Positions 53,464 through 62,959 of a stretch of DNA of 64,000 bases are shown piece by piece. Every line of letters begins with the position of its first letter. Within the stretch, counting starts at the first letter, position 1. The position numbers and the translations under genes are program-made. Source of the DNA: Nitrospira sp. (GTDB taxonomy: Bacteria > Nitrospirota > Nitrospiria > Nitrospirales > Nitrospiraceae); contig CP054184.1 in assembly GCA_015709715.1 (NCBI GenBank), positions 1,101,001 to 1,165,000 on the forward strand, in the 5' to 3' direction. The notes under the pieces were generated by a model that saw only the letters and a list, made by a program, of their open reading frames with translations, was not told the DNA's origin and searched no databases.

Positions 53464-53958
53464 ATGGCCCCGACACCTGAGAAACCCACCACCATTCTCC
53501 TTGTCGACGACGATCCGACCACGCTCCTGCTCTGCGCAAAACCCTTGCAGCAGGCCGGATATCATGTACTGCAGGCGCCGGGAAGTGCCGAAGGCCTTAA
53601 GCTGTATGCCCAACATCCCTCGCCGATCCACCTGGTACTGGCAGATATTTTTCTCCCCCCACCGGGCTTCCAGCTCTCACGCGACAAGAACCCTTATCCC
53701 CGTGTGAACGGCCAGGAGATGGTTGAGCGCCTGCTGGATGGAAAACGTGAGGTGCGCATCGTTCTCATGTCCAGCACCCCGGCCCTCACGCTGATCGATC
53801 GCGGACTCATGCGCAGCGGTTTCTCCTTTCTGAAAAAGCCGTTTAGCAGCGAAGCCCTGCTGACGGCCGTACGAGAGGTGTTGGCCGGTCCACCCACCGC
53901 CGTTGCGGCCCCAAAGAAGGCGCCATCCGGAGGCGGAGAGGTTGAGTGGGTGGGATAA
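53464..53958 (+). CDS. Single-domain response regulator
   Basis: 164 residues: a receiver domain (acidic triad in ILLVDDDPTT, acceptor Asp in LVLADIFLPP, Lys in FLKKPFSS) and a short Ala/Pro/Lys tail without an output domain. An insertion of about 20 residues follows the acceptor (PPPGFQLSRDKNPYPRVNGQ), unusual for CheY-like proteins. ACGGAGGAATGCC precedes the ATG. No adjacent kinase; an NtrC-type pair lies 2.2 kb downstream. Confidence 0.88.
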   Translation: MAPTPEKPTTILLVDDDPTTLLLCAKPLQQAGYHVLQAPGSAEGLKLYAQHPSPIHLVLADIFLPPPGFQLSRDKNPYPRVNGQEMVERLLDGKREVRIVLMSSTPALTLIDRGLMRSGFSFLKKPFSSEALLTAVREVLAGPPTAVAAPKKAPSGGGEVEWVG

Positions 53959-53998
53959 GTCCATCACCGGCACCCGGTTCAAACAGAGGGTAATAACC

Positions 53999-55348
53999 AT
54001 GGCCCGAGCCAAATCCGCCGAGCAGTCACGTCAGCGAGTGAAACCGACCCTGGTGGAGGAGCTGTCGCGCGGGATCGACAAACTGCGTGAGCTGAGCACC
54101 CAAATCGACGATCTCAGCCGCGATGGGTTTCCTTACGGCGATGCAGTTCGTAGCCGGACGGAGTTATCCCTTCGAGAAACCATTCGGCGGCTGTTCGGCG
54201 AAAAATCGCCCGAATATCAAGCCCACAGACAACATGTGCTGCGCGTGGGAACACAGGCGGAGTCGAGCGAAAGCCTCGCGCTGTTGAAGGAATTGATCGG
54301 CCGACTGGAGCGGCAAAAAGCCGAACTCCTGGGCCTGACGCCTGACGTTGCGCCCTTGCCTCCTGCGTCCCCCCGGCTGACAGTCGCCACAGCCACGTCG
54401 GACGCTCCGCTTTCGACAGCCAACACGCCGACGGCGGAAACACAATCCTCCTCTCCACCCCGCTCATCCGATCTTCATTCCAATCTCGACACACCGCAAC
54501 CCGCGCAGACGGACAAACCGGCTCCGTCACCAGCCCCCCCATCGTCCAACGCAGCACCACCTGCGCCCCAACCTCCTGCCGCGCCTGAACCCCTTGCGAC
54601 AAGGGACACGCCTTCCCTTTCCGTCATGCCGCCCACGACCACACCTGCGGCTCCACCTGCTTCCACCTGTGAAGCAGCCACGCGCGCATCTGCACCCATT
54701 GCCCAAGACCTCAGCACACCTCCTTCCCTTGAGGGTTCGGCTACAACGCCCTCGGTCGCAACCGTCGTCGCCACTCAGCCGCAGTCAACGGCGGCTGCAG
54801 AAACCACCGAAAGTCCCTCACGGATTTCCCCTCCCCCCTCAACACCTCTCGCATCCCCACCTCCCATTACTCCTGCTGGAGAACCGCCTGACTCCACACT
54901 CGAACTGCTTCGAAAAACCTGCGGACGCTTCCATTTGATTGCACGGCAACTGCGCTTGCGAGGTGAATACCGCCCCACGTTAGAGATCAATGACGAATAC
55001 GACCTTCAAGATCTCTTTTACGCCCTGCTCCGATTGCAGTTCGACGAAGTCGGCACGGAAGAGTGGAGTCCGCCCTACGCCAACGGTACGCAACGGACCA
55101 CGTTTTTGTTGGATTGGGGGCAAACGGCCGTGGTCGTGAAACAAACACGTTCGGGGTTGAGCACGAAGGAACTCGTGGAACAGGTCAAGGCTGATACCGC
55201 TCAATATGCCGCTCGGCCCAACGGTCGGACGCTCGTCTGCTTCATCTACGATCCTGAAGGACGTGTCGGTAATCCGCGTGGACTGGAGGCGGACCTCACG
55301 AAGACCACCGATCGATTCACGGTGGAAGTCATCGTGGCCCCTAAATAA
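53999..55348 (+). CDS. PD-(D/E)XK-like (DpnII-MboI-type) protein with long Pro/Ala/Ser/Thr linker, acidic catalytic residues apparently lost
   Basis: 449 residues. The N-terminal helical domain (1-115) contains DGFPYGDAVRSRTELSLRETIRRLFGEKSPEYQAH. Residues 120-300 are a low-complexity Pro/Ala/Ser/Thr linker. The C-terminal domain (about 310-449) follows the DpnII-MboI-type fold: YRPTLEINDEYDLQDLFYALLRL, EEWSPPYANG, TLVCFIYDPEGRVGNPRGLEADL. At the active site, where relatives read MDFLL...EVKKTR, this protein has T368 (TTFLLD) and V379 (AVVVKQTR), keeping only K381. AGAGGGTAATAACC precedes the ATG. Host-like codon use. Confidence 0.75.
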   Translation: MARAKSAEQSRQRVKPTLVEELSRGIDKLRELSTQIDDLSRDGFPYGDAVRSRTELSLRETIRRLFGEKSPEYQAHRQHVLRVGTQAESSESLALLKELIGRLERQKAELLGLTPDVAPLPPASPRLTVATATSDAPLSTANTPTAETQSSSPPRSSDLHSNLDTPQPAQTDKPAPSPAPPSSNAAPPAPQPPAAPEPLATRDTPSLSVMPPTTTPAAPPASTCEAATRASAPIAQDLSTPPSLEGSATTPSVATVVATQPQSTAAAETTESPSRISPPPSTPLASPPPITPAGEPPDSTLELLRKTCGRFHLIARQLRLRGEYRPTLEINDEYDLQDLFYALLRLQFDEVGTEEWSPPYANGTQRTTFLLDWGQTAVVVKQTRSGLSTKELVEQVKADTAQYAARPNGRTLVCFIYDPEGRVGNPRGLEADLTKTTDRFTVEVIVAPK

Positions 55349-55413
55349 GCGATTCTGTTGACAGGCCTCGAACCAATCCGCTAGGTTGCTGAAGCTTACG
55401 GGAGATTTCATCC

Positions 55414-55668
55414 ATGTCCGATCGAGCCTATGTCCTGATCAATGTTCATCCCGGACGAACGGTCGATGTCGTCAAAGCGCTCGGCGCGATCAAAGAGATC
55501 AAGCAGATCGATCCCTGCTGGGGCAAACCCGATATTTTTACCATCGTCGAGATTCCCCATCAGGATGCGTTGACTCAATTGGTGATCGACAAGATCCACG
55601 CGATCCCGGGCGTCGAACACACGGACACGCATATGGTGTATCGCCTCCAAGAAGGGAAACCCAAGTGA
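55414..55668 (+). CDS. Stand-alone Lrp/AsnC effector (RAM) domain protein
   Basis: 84 residues: AYVLINVHPGRTVDVVKALGAI, then IFTIVEIPHQDALTQLVIDKIHAIPGVEHTDTHMVY, an alpha-beta sandwich of the AsnC_trans_reg type without the DNA-binding HTH. Such proteins oligomerise and bind small molecules, often amino acids. GGGAGATTTCATCC precedes the ATG. Its stop overlaps the next gene start by four bases (GTGA). Confidence 0.88.
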   Translation: MSDRAYVLINVHPGRTVDVVKALGAIKEIKQIDPCWGKPDIFTIVEIPHQDALTQLVIDKIHAIPGVEHTDTHMVYRLQEGKPK

Positions 55669-56111
55669 GACCGATCGCCTCTACCGGTCTGGCTCTCCTG
55701 GCCGTCTCCTGGATCACAGCCTGCGCCGGGGCTCCCGCTCATTCCGAACCGGACCTCATGGAAGTCACGCTCCCGGTTCCGGCTGAGCGCGTATCAACCG
55801 CCGTGGTCGATGTTTTGACGGAGGGAGGCTATCGGGTCGAGCGGGACGACGCCGGCAATATCACCACCGGGATGCGGCGTGAAATTCGGAGCCCCTGGAA
55901 CGGGCTGTTGCGTTGGCGCTTCGGGGTCGGCAAGAACCGCGTGGAGGCGAGAGTGATTCCGCAAGATGAGGCGAACACTCGGTTACGACTTCAGGTCTTT
56001 CACCGCGGGAAAGACGGACTCTTCGATTCCTGGGAAGAGGCGGAAACGCCCCTCCCGCAAAGCGCCGAGAACGAAATCCGCTTGATCAAGAAGTCCCTTC
56101 GGCTGCTGTAG
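55665..56111 (+). CDS. Lipoprotein of unknown function
   Basis: 148 residues from a GTG at 55665. The signal (STGLALLAVSWITAC) ends in a lipobox. The mature part resembles small periplasmic alpha/beta domains (LMEVTLPVPAERVSTAVVDVLTEGGYRVERDDAG, RVEARVIPQDEANTRLRLQVF). The overlap with the AsnC-type gene implies co-expression. It converges on the NtrC-type regulator gene with only six bases between. Confidence 0.75.
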   Translation: MRPIASTGLALLAVSWITACAGAPAHSEPDLMEVTLPVPAERVSTAVVDVLTEGGYRVERDDAGNITTGMRREIRSPWNGLLRWRFGVGKNRVEARVIPQDEANTRLRLQVFHRGKDGLFDSWEEAETPLPQSAENEIRLIKKSLRLL

Positions 56112-56117
56112 CCGTTC

Positions 56118-57521
56118 TCACTTCTCCTCGGCCTCCTCCCCCAGATCCAGTCCAAACCGTTCCGCCATCCGATAGAGGGTCCGCCGATCGATGCCCAAGA
56201 TTTTCGCCGCCTTGACCTTGTTGCCCTTGGTCTCTTTGAGCACCCGCGCCAGATGGCGCTTTTCCACTTCATCCAACGTCAGGAGCACGTTCTGATCGGT
56301 GCCGACAAGGGAATCCTGCGAGACCGTCGTGGAGGCTGATTCGTTGCGAACGGCCTCAGGCAAGTCTTCCGGCAGCAACAACGGGCCGTGGCTCAGCGAC
56401 ACCGCCCGCTCAACCGCGTTTTCCAACTCTCGCACATTGCCCGGCCACCGATATCGCTTCAACAGCGCCATCGTTTCCGGCAGGAACCCTTTCACATGAA
56501 GCGATTGTTTGGCGTACTTCTGTAAGAAATGCTGGGCCAGCATGGGAATGTCCTCACGGCGCTCCGCCAAGGACGGCAACACGATACGCACGACATTGAG
56601 GCGATAATAGAGGTCGTCGCGAAACTTTCCCTCTTTCACCAGCGTGGCCAAATCCCGGTTGGTGGCGGCGATGATACGGACATCGACCTTGACCGACGCG
56701 GTACTGCCCACCCGACGAACCTCCTGCTCCTGCATGACTCGGAGCAGCTTCACTTGAAGCGAGGGTCCGAGATCGCCGATTTCATCCAGGAATAGGGTTC
56801 CCCCGTTGGCCGCCTCGAACAGACCGGCTTTCGACCCGACTGCGCCCGTAAACGCGCCCTTCTCATACCCGAACATTTCCGACTCCAACAGATGGTCTGG
56901 TAAGGCTCCGCAATTGACCGGGATGAAAGGTTTGTCGCGGCGAAGGCTGTTCGAGTGGACGGCCCGCGCAATCAACTCCTTGCCCGTGCCACTTTCTCCT
57001 TCAATGAGGACCGTACTTCGCCCTTCGGACACGCGGGCCACCAGCTTATAGACCTCCAGCATCGCCGGACTGCTGCCCACCAGCTGCGACCAGGGCTCAC
57101 GCGAACGGGCCTCGTCGCGATAGCGCGCGTTCTCCCGCACCAGACGAGCATGGTCGAGACTGCGTTGCACGACGAGGCGGATTTCTTCTTTCTTGAACGG
57201 TTTGGCCAGATAGTCGTAGGCACCCTGCTTGATGGCCGCGATGGCACCTTCCAACGATCCGAACGCGGTCAGCAGAACGATGGCAGTATCGGGACTGAAT
57301 CGTTTGAATTCCTTGAGCAGCATCAGACCATCACCCTGCTCCATCCGGAGATCCGTCAACACCAGATCGGGCGCCACCTGCCGACCTCGCTCCACCGCCG
57401 CCTGGCCGCCGGAAAAGGCTTCGACCTCATACCCTTCCTTGACCAGCGCCTCCACGAGCAACGTCCGCGCAGCCTCGTCGTCATCAACCACGAATATTTT
57501 CGCCCGATTTATCGGCCTCAT
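56118..57521 (-). CDS. NtrC-family sigma-54-dependent response regulator
   Basis: 467 residues: receiver (acceptor D57 in LVLTDLRM), AAA+ domain with Walker A GESGTGKE (175-182), GAFTGA (222-227, sigma-54 contact), Walker [13 protein letters not shown] and R-finger region, and a Fis-type HTH ([23 protein letters not shown]) at the C-terminus. It activates sigma-54 promoters. The sensor kinase gene lies upstream and overlaps its start by 38 bases, so the two form a ZraSR/HydHG-like pair. Confidence 0.95.
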   Translation of the reverse strand: MRPINRAKIFVVDDDEAARTLLVEALVKEGYEVEAFSGGQAAVERGRQVAPDLVLTDLRMEQGDGLMLLKEFKRFSPDTAIVLLTAFGSLEGAIAAIKQGAYDYLAKPFKKEEIRLVVQRSLDHARLVRENARYRDEARSREPWSQLVGSSPAMLEVYKLVARVSEGRSTVLIEGESGTGKELIARAVHSNSLRRDKPFIPVNCGALPDHLLESEMFGYEKGAFTGAVGSKAGLFEAANGGTLFLDEIGDLGPSLQVKLLRVMQEQEVRRVGSTASVKVDVRIIAATNRDLATLVKEGKFRDDLYYRLNVVRIVLPSLAERREDIPMLAQHFLQKYAKQSLHVKGFLPETMALLKRYRWPGNVRELENAVERAVSLSHGPLLLPEDLPEAVRNESASTTVSQDSLVGTDQNVLLTLDEVEKRHLARVLKETKGNKVKAAKILGIDRRTLYRMAERFGLDLGEEAEEK

Positions 57522-58680
57522 GCTCCTCGGTTGCTTCGCCGTTCGTCCGCAGGCCTGGTAGGGCCACCGTCACGGTCGTTCCCTTCCCGATGTCGCTCTC
57601 CAACGTCAATCGTCCGCCGTGGGCGGTCACGGCCTCTCGACTCAAGAACAGCCCCAACCCGCTGCCTTGCCCCACCGCCTTCGTCGTGAAGAACGGCTGC
57701 ATGGCTCGCTCGACATCCTCCGGCGGCATGCCGCAGCCGGTGTCGTGCACCGTTACGGTGACCATCAACTCGATATCGGAGCGCCCGGTACAGGCCGCCT
57801 GTTCGGTCTCCTCCGCGGAGGCCTGCCGGGTCGCCAAAACCACGGTCACCACCCCACCGGCCGACGTCGCCGCCAAGGCATTCGCCAGCAGATTGACCAG
57901 CACTTGGTGAATTTTTTCAGGATCAGCCCACACAAGCGCCGCCGGCGCTTCCTGCTCGCGATGCAGGTCCACTCCTTTGGCCTGATAGGCGGCTTCCATC
58001 AACGCCACCACCGGCTCGATCAACCGCTCGACGGGGTACCAGGTCGGCTCAGGCTTCCGTTGCCTGGTCGACGACAACAGATCCTGAATGATACGCACCA
58101 CCCGATTCAACTGTTCGTTGATGATGCCGATTCGCCGCTTCATCTCCGGCGTGACTCCCGGCTCCTCCGCCAAGGCCTCCACGTGCCAGGCAATCGAATG
58201 CAACGGCGTCCCCACCTCGTGGGCCACGGAAGCCACCAGCTGTCCCACGGCCGCCAGCCGTTCGGAGCGCGCCAGCTTGTCTTTGACCTCCACGAGCTGG
58301 GTATTGGCACGGAGCAAATGCTCGGTCTGCGTGGCCAACGCCGCTCTCGCCGCCTCCTCCCTCGCCTTGCGCTCTTCCCACGTCATTCCGATATAGGCCA
58401 CCCCGGCCAGGACACAGACGACCAAGGTCCGGTTGACCACGACGGTCGTGAAGCGTTCCTTTTTCTTCCCCGGCTGAAACAGCCCCATGAAGGTCACGAC
58501 AATGCAGAGAGCCAAGGTCACGAACATCAGCGGCCGACTCCGGACGGTCGCCACCATGAGAATCGGCAGGACGAACCCGAACGCTCCCACCACATTCAAT
58601 GGGAACATCCATTCCATGACGGCGATGAGAAGGAAGAGGGCGGCGGCGAAGGCAAGAACGAGATGGTTGCGGCTCTTCAT
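57484..58680 (-). CDS. Sensor histidine kinase, partner of the NtrC-type regulator
   Basis: 398 residues. Three to four N-terminal hydrophobic helices (LVLAFAAALFLLIAVMEWMF, VGAFGFVLPILMVATV, LMFVTLALCIVVTFMGLF, LVVCVLAGVAYIG) precede a coiled linker and the HisKA domain with acceptor H154 (VASVAHEVGTPLHS). The ATPase domain has N box NLLANALAA, DTGCGMPPEDVERAMQPFFTT and GSGLGLFLSREAV. There is no periplasmic sensor loop of any size, so it may sense within the membrane. The ATG at 58680 was preferred to 58704 on N-terminus shape. It overlaps the regulator gene by 38 bases. Confidence 0.94.
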   Translation of the reverse strand: MKSRNHLVLAFAAALFLLIAVMEWMFPLNVVGAFGFVLPILMVATVRSRPLMFVTLALCIVVTFMGLFQPGKKKERFTTVVVNRTLVVCVLAGVAYIGMTWEERKAREEAARAALATQTEHLLRANTQLVEVKDKLARSERLAAVGQLVASVAHEVGTPLHSIAWHVEALAEEPGVTPEMKRRIGIINEQLNRVVRIIQDLLSSTRQRKPEPTWYPVERLIEPVVALMEAAYQAKGVDLHREQEAPAALVWADPEKIHQVLVNLLANALAATSAGGVVTVVLATRQASAEETEQAACTGRSDIELMVTVTVHDTGCGMPPEDVERAMQPFFTTKAVGQGSGLGLFLSREAVTAHGGRLTLESDIGKGTTVTVALPGLRTNGEATEEHEADKSGENIRG

Positions 58681-58710
58681 CGCATTCCCGCGGCCGGCTC
58701 GCACCGCAGC

Positions 58711-60972
58711 CTAGGACCCGGCGGCCGGAGGGCGAAGGGTCCGCAACGCCGCCGCGAGTGCGTGCACCCGTTCATCTTGTTGCAGGTCCTCCAGCGACAG
58801 CGACAACTTCCTGGACCAGTTCGGATAGGCGTCCAGCGTACCGGGCAGGTTCATTTGTGTCACTTCCCCGATCATGTCGTCAAGGTTGGCCATCACAATC
58901 CAGGCAGGCGATGACGCCAGGTAAGCGTGGATGGCTTGGGCCAGATCGGCCGTCATAACCGGGACCGCTTCAGGACGATCAGCCGTACCCGGGGGCAGTT
59001 GCCCGGCCTGCCGCAGCGCGGCAAGAATATGGGCCTTGTCGCCTGTTCGTTCCTCAAAGGCCCGCCGCACGGACGTCTCGTCGGAATAGAGGCCCAAACC
59101 GGCCCGAAGTCTGATGTCCTCCCCCGTCCAATACCCGGCAAGGGTGGGGAGATCGTGGGTGGTAACGACCGCCAACGATTGCGTGGGATAGTCGGAAGGC
59201 GGCTTACAGGCTCCATCCCACTGGCGCTCGAAATAAAAGACGCGATAGGACAGGATCTTGTACCGCGCCAATTGCTCGCGCACGTAATCGGGAACGGTAC
59301 CGAGATCTTCCCCGATGACCAGCGTCCCGGCACGTACGCTCTCCAGCGCAAGAATCTTCAACAGGTCCTCTGCCGGATAGTACACATAGGCACCGGCTGC
59401 TGCGCTCATTCCACGGGGCACCCAAAATAGCCGGAACAGCATCATCACATGGTCGATCCGAATCGCCCCGCCTTGGCGAAATGTTTTTCGAATCAACTCG
59501 ATGAACGGACGGTAGCCCGCCGCCTTCAGCCGCAACGGATGGAACGGCGCGAATCCCCAATTTTGACCTTGCGGAGCAAACGCATCCGGCGGAGCGCCGC
59601 AATCTGCCTCCAACGCCAAGACCTCTTGCAACATCCAGGCTTCGGCGCCATTACGGTCGCTCCCAAGCGCCAAATCAGGGTAGAGGCCCACGGCCATGTC
59701 GGCTTTCGCGGCCTTGGCCTTCGCCTGCCCCAGCTGCTCGGCCGCAACCCACTGCACGTACTGCACAAACCGAATGCGGTCGCGATGCCGTCGGTAATAG
59801 TCGTCCGACGCCGGTCCGTTGGGACGGCGATACTCAGCCTGCCACGACGGCCACAGCGCGGGCGCAGGATCGAGACGACTCCGCTCTTCTTCCAACACGT
59901 GAAACAGCGCAAACTGCTTCAGCGGTTCTCCCTCATCCCGAATAAAGGCTTCCAGCAACCGCCCACGCTCGCTCGAAGGTCTCCAGATGCCGTCGACCTC
60001 AGCGTAATTGTCTTGCAGGAATTGCCGATAGGCGCAGTGGAGGAGCCGGCGCTTTACTTGCACCACCGTTTCCGCATCCACGCGATCGGAACGGCGCGCA
60101 CGTTCCACCGCCTCTTGGACCTCCGGGCTCTTCCGTAACGCTTGCGCCTCGTCCGACCGGAGATATTCCGGCAACTGCTCCAGATCGATGTACAGATCAT
60201 TCAAGAATAGGCGACTGTTCGGGGAATAGGGACTGAGATGATGCGGCCGGGTGTTCTTGAGGGCGTGGAGGGGGTTGAGCCCGATAATGCCGGCTCCCAG
60301 GTCGCGACCGGCCCATTCCACAAGGCGCGAGAGATCGCCGAAGTCACCCACCCCCCAATTGGTTTGAGAGCGCAGAGCATACAACTGTACCGCGAGGCCC
60401 CAGACTCGCCCGCCGCGTTGCAGCGACTCAGGCACATAGCATTGCGTGGGAGCCACCACCAGGCGAAGGGCGCCCGTGATTCCTACTCGATGACCGGTCG
60501 TAACGACCGCCAAGTCGTAGTACCCGAGCCCCAACTTCTCACGGAGCGGCAACTCCAGCCGCACCATACGTCGTCCATCGACCTCGCGGACTTCCCGAAT
60601 CGGCAGATGGGGACCGACCTCGTCCCGATGTACAACAGTGCCCTGCTCGTCCACGATACTCCAGGCCACGACCACCCTCTGCTCTTCCTCGACCTCCACC
60701 GGAACGCGGAGTGACCAGGAGACCGCTTGATACCCCTCGTGGAGCAGCAGAATGGGATCGCAGGGTTGTTGCCAAGCGGCATCATCCAAGGCACGCAGGG
60801 AGGCGACCAGGCCATCGCGCGACCCCGCGCGAAATCCCATCGCCGAGAGGATTGCCCGTGCGGTTTCGTCACCGGTGACGTGATGGGTGCCGGCGATGTC
60901 GTGATAATCAGGAGCGATTCCAACCCGAGACGCGAGGAGGCGGAGGAGTTCTGGCTCTGTGCCGTCATACAT
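58711..60972 (-). CDS. malQ: 4-alpha-glucanotransferase MalQ (amylomaltase)
   Basis: 753 residues, the long bacterial form. An N-terminal accessory region (1-190) precedes the GH77 barrel: VWGLAVQLYALRSQTNWGVGDFGDL, nucleophile Asp in GAIRIDHVMMLFRLFW, acid/base Glu in TLVIGEDLGTVPDYV, and TTHDLPTLAGYW. It transfers glucan chains between maltodextrins and supplies substrates to GlgX/TreY-type reactions. The ATG at 60972 (MYDGTEPELLRLLAS) is the natural start; the TTG/ATG region to 61008 is antisense to the divergent gene's leader. Confidence 0.95.
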   Translation of the reverse strand: MYDGTEPELLRLLASRVGIAPDYHDIAGTHHVTGDETARAILSAMGFRAGSRDGLVASLRALDDAAWQQPCDPILLLHEGYQAVSWSLRVPVEVEEEQRVVVAWSIVDEQGTVVHRDEVGPHLPIREVREVDGRRMVRLELPLREKLGLGYYDLAVVTTGHRVGITGALRLVVAPTQCYVPESLQRGGRVWGLAVQLYALRSQTNWGVGDFGDLSRLVEWAGRDLGAGIIGLNPLHALKNTRPHHLSPYSPNSRLFLNDLYIDLEQLPEYLRSDEAQALRKSPEVQEAVERARRSDRVDAETVVQVKRRLLHCAYRQFLQDNYAEVDGIWRPSSERGRLLEAFIRDEGEPLKQFALFHVLEEERSRLDPAPALWPSWQAEYRRPNGPASDDYYRRHRDRIRFVQYVQWVAAEQLGQAKAKAAKADMAVGLYPDLALGSDRNGAEAWMLQEVLALEADCGAPPDAFAPQGQNWGFAPFHPLRLKAAGYRPFIELIRKTFRQGGAIRIDHVMMLFRLFWVPRGMSAAAGAYVYYPAEDLLKILALESVRAGTLVIGEDLGTVPDYVREQLARYKILSYRVFYFERQWDGACKPPSDYPTQSLAVVTTHDLPTLAGYWTGEDIRLRAGLGLYSDETSVRRAFEERTGDKAHILAALRQAGQLPPGTADRPEAVPVMTADLAQAIHAYLASSPAWIVMANLDDMIGEVTQMNLPGTLDAYPNWSRKLSLSLEDLQQDERVHALAAALRTLRPPAAGS

Positions 60973-61090
60973 ACGTAGCGTTCGAGTGTGAGTGAAGACC
61001 ACCATCAAGTCAAGGCATCCTGGGGTTTCTCACAGAATTGCGGTAAAATTCCGGCGCAACGGGCGTAGCTATCGCCTGCCTCATGGCTTC

Positions 61091-62047
61091 GTGGAGTCAC
61101 TGGTGCCTCAGACCTCTCTGTTTTCGCTGCTCGAACCGGAACGGCCTCCCGACAACCGGACACTTGTGCGGTTCGGGACCAGCTCTTGGGCTTACGAAGG
61201 GTGGCGCGATCAGATTTACCGCCGCGCCTATACCGCCAGCCGATTCTCCAAAGACAGCCTCGCTGAATACGCCGCCTATCCGCCGGGGCAGCCTCCGTTG
61301 TTCCGAACCGTCGGCATTGATCACACCTTCTATCGACCGGCCACCGCCGCGCAACTCGCGCATTACGGCACGCAGGTACCGGCCCACTTTCGGTTTTGCT
61401 CAAAGGTGTGGGAAGAGTTGACCATCCCCACGTACGCCGCCCTTCCTCGCTATGGGGCCAAAGGCGGAAAATCCAATCCCCATTTCTTGGACGAGGCGCT
61501 CTTTCGCGACCTGGTGCTGACGCCCTTCGTCGAATCCTTACCCGATCGCATCGGCCCCTTCATTTTCGAGTTCCAGCAGTCGGGGTTGGAAGCAGCCCGC
61601 TTTCTTGACGCCCTGGATCGATTTCTGGGCGGACTCCCTTCGGGCTACCCCTATGCAGTGGAAGTCCGAAACCCCGCAGTGCTCGGGCATCGCTATCGCG
61701 ACACCCTTCGCGCGCATAGGGTGGCCCATACCTACAACCACTGGACAGGCATGCCACCGCTCCTCACGCAGCACAACCTGCTGGGGCAGGCTTTCACCGC
61801 TCCCTTTCTCGTCATGCGGCTCCTCACACCGCTGGGACTCCCTTATGCGATGGCGGTGGAACGGTACGCGCCGTATAATCGCATCGTCCTGCCGCAACCC
61901 CAAATGCGCCGTGAAGCGGCAGACCTCATCCACCGGGCCTCATCCGAAGAGGTCGAATCCTTCGTGCTCGTGAACAACCGGGCGGAGGGCAATTCTCCCC
62001 TAACGATTCAAGCCATCCTCGAACAATTGGCCCAATTGCCCGCCTGA
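61091..62047 (+). CDS. DUF72 family protein
   Basis: About 318 residues, TIM-barrel DUF72: RFGTSSWAYEGWRDQIYR, FRTVGIDHTFYRPATAAQLAHYGTQVPAHFRFCSKVWEELT, then IGPFIFEFQQSG, YAVEVRNPAVLG, and VLVNNRAEGNSPLTIQAI near the end. DUF72 proteins occur widely with no proven activity. The start is uncertain: the frame is open to a GTG at 60992, but that would leave only 19 bp between divergent starts, so the GTG at 61091 was chosen. Divergent from malQ. Confidence 0.85.
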   Translation: MESLVPQTSLFSLLEPERPPDNRTLVRFGTSSWAYEGWRDQIYRRAYTASRFSKDSLAEYAAYPPGQPPLFRTVGIDHTFYRPATAAQLAHYGTQVPAHFRFCSKVWEELTIPTYAALPRYGAKGGKSNPHFLDEALFRDLVLTPFVESLPDRIGPFIFEFQQSGLEAARFLDALDRFLGGLPSGYPYAVEVRNPAVLGHRYRDTLRAHRVAHTYNHWTGMPPLLTQHNLLGQAFTAPFLVMRLLTPLGLPYAMAVERYAPYNRIVLPQPQMRREAADLIHRASSEEVESFVLVNNRAEGNSPLTIQAILEQLAQLPA

Positions 62048-62154
62048 GCCTGTTTGTTCGCACCCGACGCGCGTGGTAGCATAGATCATCCCGATACCGC
62101 CGACGAAACCGTCTCTGTGCCCCTCCAAGCGGTGAGGAAAGGGAGGAATGCTCC

Positions 62155-62886
62155 ATGATCCCGCGACTTGCCATACCTGGAAGCAGCCTGTTGCTGCTGG
62201 TGACCGCTCACGCCTTCGTCTTCGCAGCCCCGCACATGACCGTCGGAAACAACGGCCCTACCGAAATCAGCGGTGACTACCGCTACGCCTACCATGAGCC
62301 TGAGACGGCAGCGGAAGCCCGAGAAACGGCTTGCACCGAAGCGCTCTTTCAAGCGCTGAGCCGCCACCCCACCGTCCGTGAACAGACAGCGCCGATCGTC
62401 GACTCACGCCTAATCCGCAGCGTCATCCAGACCCTTGCCAAACAGCACGTCCACGATCAGCGCATCGTGCAGCAAAGTGAACAGGGGCGTACCATCTACT
62501 GCAAGGTCAGCGGGCGCTTTGACGTCGACGACGTCCAACGGGTCCTCCTCGCGCACACGACCGGGAGCGGCGAACAGGCTCTGGACCAAAACCGGGCACT
62601 AAGGATCATCAGTGCGCGTGAAGCCCCGGATGGGACGGTCGTCGTGGTCTACCAAGCCCTCAAACGACTCGATTGGTTGGGAACGGCGTATCAGGGCAGC
62701 TTGCGGGAAGCAGCCGACGTGATGGTGGACTTTTACGATGAGCAGGGCACATTGCTCCGCAGCACGCGGCATCCGGCGAGGAAAACGCCCGGCGGGGAAG
62801 ACATCATGAACCCAGGAGAAATCGCCACGCTGAAAATCGCGAAGCCGCTTAACGCGAAGACCTACCGCGTGTGGCTCGTGAAGTAA
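62155..62886 (+). CDS. Exported protein of unknown function
   Basis: 243 residues with a signal peptide (GSSLLLLVTAHAFVFA). The mature part includes a segment similar to LPP20/FlgT-N type domains (GDYRYAYHEPETAAEARETACTEALFQAL), then beta strands VVVVYQALKRLDWLG and DVMVDFYDEQGTLLR, an Ig-like end. AAAGGGAGGAATGCTCC precedes the ATG. It converges on an SPFH lipoprotein gene with a shared hairpin. Confidence 0.7.
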   Translation: MIPRLAIPGSSLLLLVTAHAFVFAAPHMTVGNNGPTEISGDYRYAYHEPETAAEARETACTEALFQALSRHPTVREQTAPIVDSRLIRSVIQTLAKQHVHDQRIVQQSEQGRTIYCKVSGRFDVDDVQRVLLAHTTGSGEQALDQNRALRIISAREAPDGTVVVVYQALKRLDWLGTAYQGSLREAADVMVDFYDEQGTLLRSTRHPARKTPGGEDIMNPGEIATLKIAKPLNAKTYRVWLVK

Positions 62887-62899
62887 CCGAGCACCCCGG

Positions 62900-62925
62900 A
62901 AGGGGCCGACAGATGCCGGCCTCTT
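62900..62925. terminator. Bidirectional hairpin between convergent genes
   Basis: AAGGGGCCG pairs with CGGCCTCTT (one G:T-type mismatch) around an 8-base loop, in the 73-bp gap between the convergent genes at 62886 and 62960. Confidence 0.5.
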
Positions 62926-62959
62926 CTACGGTCTCTATCTCGACAGTCTCTCTCCAGCC

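Noticed and set aside
57619-58914. 431-codon open frame antisense to the sensor kinase
   Set aside because: Shadow of a well-supported kinase gene; His/Arg-rich translation typical of antisense frames.
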